A DNA stretch of 64,000 bases from Micromonospora vinacea (lineage in GTDB: Bacteria > Actinomycetota > Actinomycetes > Mycobacteriales > Micromonosporaceae). Under the pieces are notes generated by a model that had not been told where the DNA came from, ran no database searches, and was given only the letters and a program-made list of their open reading frames with translations. Shown here piece after piece: positions 60,481 through 64,000 of the stretch; the first letter of the stretch is position 1; each line of letters opens with the position of its first letter. The translations under genes and the position numbers were made by a program. Where the stretch lies: contig NZ_JADOTY010000001.1 of the NCBI RefSeq assembly GCF_015751785.1, forward strand, positions 868,001 through 932,000. Direction: 5' to 3'.

Positions 60481-63400
60481 GGTGCGTCGAACGGTGGGCG
60501 GCTCGACTACCTGGCGCCCCTGCCCGGAGACCGGGCAGCTGGTGCGCACCGGGCAGACCCGGCACTTCGAGTTGGCCACCGCGGCGAACGTGGCGGCTGC
60601 CATCGTATCGGCGGTCCTTCGGACCAGCGCCGTCGCCCAACCGGCCGCCGGCCCCTCGCTGGCCGCCGGCTGATTCTGCTCCCTGGCGTCCTTGGCGGAG
60701 GTGCCGAGCTGCACCAGCGCGGCACCCCCGGACTCGTCACCGAACTCGGCGAACGCCCCCGCCTCCACCGCCGCCTGGTACGCGCCGAGCTGTGGGTGCT
60801 CCGCCAGGTCGGTGCCGGTGACAGCTGTGGACTTACCGGTCTTCAGGTCGATCACCACGAGCCGTCCGGCCTCGTCCACCTCCAACCGGTCGACCCGACC
60901 GGTCAGGTCGACGGGCCTGTTCGGGTCGTCCAGGCGGACGGCGAACTCGTGCTCGATGGCGAGCAACCGACGGGGGTTGGTGGCCAGCCAGCGCAGCAAC
61001 TTGTCGACCATCGCCTCGGCGCGTTCCCGCTCCGGCCCGGCCATCCACCGGGCCGCCAGCTCGATCGCGTCGAACCGGGCGGCCACGTAGTCGAGCAGCG
61101 CCCCCCGGTCGGCGCTGGCGTCCTCGGCGAGCATCGCGGCGGCGTGCACCAGGTTGCCCACCCCCTGCGCGGTGCTGGTCGGCCCGCTGCCGCCGTGCCG
61201 TTCCAACAACCAGCGCAGGCTGCACCGCAGCGCGCTCTCCATGGCCGACGGGGTGACCCGCACCGGTTCACCGTCGTCGACGAGCGGCCGGTCGTCGGAG
61301 AGCACCCGCAACCCCCACCAGTCGTCCGGGTGCGCGCCGGGCACCCCGGCGGAGGCGAGCCGGGCCAGTTCGGCCGCCGCGGCGCGCCGCCGGGTTGCCG
61401 GGGCGGCCGGGTCGGTGATGGCGGTACGCAGTTCCGCGACCAACGCCGGCAGGGTGAGCGCCCGGGGTGGACGGGTCACCGGCAGCGCCCCGGGGCGGTC
61501 CGGCTCCTCGTCTGCGGTCTCGCCCGCCGCAGCGCCACCCCCGCTGGCGCCCGGGGACCGCTCGGTGCGGGGACCGGGCGGCGGGGTCGGCGCTGTCGGC
61601 GGAGTGTGCGGCGGGCCCGGCAGGGTGGGCAGGGTCGGCGTTGGCGGCGGACCCGGCGGAGTCGGCGGCGGCGGCAAGCTCGGCGGGGTGCTCGGGCCCA
61701 ACTCGTGCAGGAACCGGCTGGGCTGTTCCTCGTGATCGTCACCGCCGACGGCGGCCGACGCCACGGCGCTGACCAGCAGCCGGTGCCGGGCTCGGCTGAT
61801 CGCGACGTGGAAGAGCCGGCGCTCCTCGTCCAGCAACGCCGAGGTCTGACCCACCACGTTCGCCGCGGTCGCGCCGTCGACCGACCGGCCGGCCAGCACA
61901 TCGACCAGCCGCTCGGAGCCGAGCAGGCTGCCGCGCAACCGCAGGTCCGGCCAGATGCCCTCCTGCACGCCGGCCACCGCGACCAGGTCCCATTCCAGGC
62001 CCTTCGCCGCGTGCGCGGTAAGCAGGCGTACCGCCGCACCCCGGTCGGCGGTCGGGGCGATGGTGTCGGCCGGCAGGTCCTGGGCGAGCACGTGGTCGAG
62101 GAAGACCTCGGTACGAGCGCCGGGCAGCCGGTCGGTGAACCGTGCCGCCGCGTCGAAGAGGACCAGCACGGCGTCCAGGTCGCGGTCGGCCGCCTCGGCC
62201 CGCCGACGCCGGGCCAGGTCGCCCTCGCCGGCCTCCGGACGCCCCTGGTTGATCGCGCCGGCCCACCGATCGGCGAGACCACTGGCGTGCCAGACGGCCC
62301 AGAGCACGTCCTCGGCGGTCGCACCCGGCCGGGCGGCGGCTTCGCGTGCGATGGCCAGCAGACCGGCCACCGCCTGCGCCGGCTCCGCCCAGCGCCGCTC
62401 GATGCCGGCCAGCTCCTCCGGATCCTGCAAGGCCTCGACGATCAGCTCCCCGGAGGGCCGTCGGTCACCGCCAGCCAGCGCGAGCGCCCGCAGGCCCTGC
62501 CGCAGCCGCCGCTCGGCCAACGGATCGGCCCCGCCCAGCGGCGAGTGCAGCAGCGCGACGGCCGCCTCCTCGTCGAGTCGTGCCGGCTCCAGCGCGCAGC
62601 GCAGCAGGAGCAGCAGCGGCGCGACAGCCGGTTGCAGGTGCAGGGGCAGATCCTCACCGTGCACCACGGTCGGTACTCCGGCAGCGTGCAGCGCCCGTCG
62701 CAGGGTGGGCAGCTGCAACGCGGTCGACCGCACCAGCACCGCCATCCGTGACCAGGGCACGCCGTCGAGCAGGTGGGCCGAGCGTAGCGCGTGGGCCAGC
62801 CAGGCGGCCTCGCTGGTCGCCGAGCGGAACGTGTGCACCTCGACCACGGCGGGCGGCGCGTCCGGCAGGGGGTGCAGCCGACGGTGCGCGGCCGGACCCC
62901 GCAGCCGGCGACCCAGCCGGGCGATCGCCGCGAGCAGACCCGGCCCGGCCCGGTACGACGTGGTCAGCAACACCTGTGCGGCCGGCGCCCCGGAAGCCGT
63001 CCGGAAGCGGTGCGGGAACGTCGCCACCCCGGCCGGGTCGGCACCCCGGAAGGCGTACGTGGACGAATCCGGGTCGGCGAACGCGACAAGCGACTTGCCG
63101 CCGCCCGCGATGACCGACAGCAGCTCCAGTTGGGCGGGGTCGGTGTCGGCAAGCTCGTCGAGGTAGACGTGGGCGAGCCGACGGCGTTCGGCGGCCAGCA
63201 GCTCCTCGTCGTCGCGCAGCAGCCCGGTGGCCGCCCGGACCAGCTCCGCCGGGTCGTACGCGATGGAGCCCCGGTTGCTGACGTCGCGCAGCGCGAGCAC
63301 GGCGACGTACTCCCGGAGGAAGCGGGCGGCGGCCGGCCAGTCGGCGCGGCCGAGCTTCTCGCCCAGCCGGGCCAGGTCGACCGGGCCGACGCCGCGTTCG

Positions 63401-63918
63401 GCGGCGCGCATGAGCAGGTCGCGCAGCTGACCGGCGAACGCCCGGGTCCGGAGGGCGGGGCGCAGGTCGGTCGGCCAGCCGACCGGGTCGTCCTCGGGCT
63501 CCTCGCCCACCACGTCCAGCAGCTCGCGGATGATCAGATCCTGCTCGGGGCCGGTGAGCAGCCGGGGCGACGGTTCGCCCCGCTCGGCGGCGGCGCGGCG
63601 GAGCAACCCGAAGGCGTACGCCGGGAAGGTGCGCACCAGCGGCTCGCGCAGCACCCGGTGGCCGTCCTGCGCGACCCGGGCCTCGATGCGCTGCCGCAGC
63701 GCGGTGGCGCCTCGCCGGCCGAAGGTCAGCACCAGGATCCGTTCGGGGTCGACCCCCTCGGCCACCCGGGCGGCGACCGCCTCGACAAGCGTGCTGGTCT
63801 TGCCGGTGCCCGGGCCGCCGAGCACGAGCATCGGCCCGTCGGTGTGCCCCACCACCTCGGCCTGCACCGGATCGGCCCGCCAGCCACCGTCGACGACGGC
63901 CAGCTCGGGCCCGGCCAC
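60463..63918 (-). CDS. adnA: AdnA, helicase-nuclease subunit with Fe-S nuclease (5' end uncertain)
   Basis: A protein of at least 1151 residues, partner of AdnB. Helicase motifs are [41 protein letters not shown] and ISRARHRLL. The nuclease has GRVDRLEVDEAG, VVIDLKTGK, QLGAYQAAVE and Cys in ALRCS and CRVCPVRTSC for a [4Fe-4S] staple. A Pro-rich linker of about 50 residues (PPPPTPPGPPPTPT) separates the domains. GTG 63918 is the last start seen, but the frame stays open to the right edge, so the gene may begin outside the window. Confidence 0.94.
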   Translation of the reverse strand: MAGPELAVVDGGWRADPVQAEVVGHTDGPMLVLGGPGTGKTSTLVEAVAARVAEGVDPERILVLTFGRRGATALRQRIEARVAQDGHRVLREPLVRTFPAYAFGLLRRAAAERGEPSPRLLTGPEQDLIIRELLDVVGEEPEDDPVGWPTDLRPALRTRAFAGQLRDLLMRAAERGVGPVDLARLGEKLGRADWPAAARFLREYVAVLALRDVSNRGSIAYDPAELVRAATGLLRDDEELLAAERRRLAHVYLDELADTDPAQLELLSVIAGGGKSLVAFADPDSSTYAFRGADPAGVATFPHRFRTASGAPAAQVLLTTSYRAGPGLLAAIARLGRRLRGPAAHRRLHPLPDAPPAVVEVHTFRSATSEAAWLAHALRSAHLLDGVPWSRMAVLVRSTALQLPTLRRALHAAGVPTVVHGEDLPLHLQPAVAPLLLLLRCALEPARLDEEAAVALLHSPLGGADPLAERRLRQGLRALALAGGDRRPSGELIVEALQDPEELAGIERRWAEPAQAVAGLLAIAREAAARPGATAEDVLWAVWHASGLADRWAGAINQGRPEAGEGDLARRRRAEAADRDLDAVLVLFDAAARFTDRLPGARTEVFLDHVLAQDLPADTIAPTADRGAAVRLLTAHAAKGLEWDLVAVAGVQEGIWPDLRLRGSLLGSERLVDVLAGRSVDGATAANVVGQTSALLDEERRLFHVAISRARHRLLVSAVASAAVGGDDHEEQPSRFLHELGPSTPPSLPPPPTPPGPPPTPTLPTLPGPPHTPPTAPTPPPGPRTERSPGASGGGAAAGETADEEPDRPGALPVTRPPRALTLPALVAELRTAITDPAAPATRRRAAAAELARLASAGVPGAHPDDWWGLRVLSDDRPLVDDGEPVRVTPSAMESALRCSLRWLLERHGGSGPTSTAQGVGNLVHAAAMLAEDASADRGALLDYVAARFDAIELAARWMAGPERERAEAMVDKLLRWLATNPRRLLAIEHEFAVRLDDPNRPVDLTGRVDRLEVDEAGRLVVIDLKTGKSTAVTGTDLAEHPQLGAYQAAVEAGAFAEFGDESGGAALVQLGTSAKDAREQNQPAASEGPAAGWATALVRRTADTMAAATFAAVANSKCRVCPVRTSCPVSGQGRQVVEPPTVRRTREGEE

Positions 63919-64000
63919 GCCATCGGGCCCACCCGGCGCGCCGACACCGCCTCCGGACAGGCCGCCGTTGGCGGGCCCGGAAGCGCTGTCAGGCGTCGCC

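Noticed and set aside
57453..62751. Two very long + strand frames opposite adnB/adnA
   Set aside because: Both are shadows of the helicase-nuclease genes, whose motifs run in the right order on the minus strand.

Overview
The window is very GC-rich chromosomal DNA from a filamentous actinomycete, most likely Micromonosporaceae (Micromonospora or Salinispora-like). Pointers are two WhiB proteins, a SigR/RsrA pair, AdnAB, a mycoredoxin, a DUF5753/DUF397 pair, and many genes whose GTG or ATG start lies 6-7 bases after a TANNNT hexamer, the layout of leaderless transcription. I see no prophage, insertion sequence, CRISPR array or rRNA; it looks like core chromosome with modest lineage-specific inserts.

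Layout. 1-2.3 kb: a DHA2 drug exporter (cut by the left edge) divergent from its TetR regulator across a palindrome. 2.3-10.2 kb: GNAT, a 71-aa biotin-carrier protein, ribosomal bL37, rsrA-sigR with two promoters, a hydrolase, a WhiB, an SRAP (YedK/HMCES) protein, aroA, rsgA and hisN. From memory this order resembles the Rv3221c-Rv3229 region of M. tuberculosis. 10.2-17.4 kb: transporter, glycosyltransferase, SDR, a STAS-ATPase fusion, DUF5709, a two-component pair and a stand-alone GHKL ATPase. 17.4-28.6 kb: palindromic repeats, a Prs-like enzyme, glpK, purC, an orphan solute-binding lipoprotein, a 1259-aa secreted subtilase, two initiator tRNA genes, and an ECF-type sigma factor with a membrane partner.

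28.7-42.9 kb resembles the Rv3193c-Rv3198A block of M. tuberculosis: UPF0182 protein, Lon-like PDZ protease, zinc metalloprotease, an E1-like protein with an ABC1 kinase, whiB7 with a long attenuated leader, uvrD2 and mycoredoxin. 43-50 kb: MFS exporter, XRE/DUF397 pair, a NudC that has lost its zinc ribbon, and a paired inactive/active M16 peptidase operon. 50-54.5 kb is a sulfonate module: ssuD divergent from ssuA-ssuB-ssuC-rrf2, with matching 21-bp operator candidates at both promoters. 54.5-64 kb: a small membrane protein, a DEAD-box helicase, cspA with a long leader, and adnB/adnA; adnA's 5' end may lie beyond the right edge.

How it works together. Stress regulation dominates: thiol stress (sigR-rsrA, mycoredoxin, WhiB proteins), antibiotic response (whiB7 attenuator), and DNA repair (AdnAB, UvrD2, SRAP). 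The best leads for follow-up are the whiB7 leader, the sigR dual-promoter/dual-start layout, the twin sulfonate operators, the helically phased DnaA-box-like cluster at 36.6 kb, the Cys-less NudC, and the leaderless start signature.
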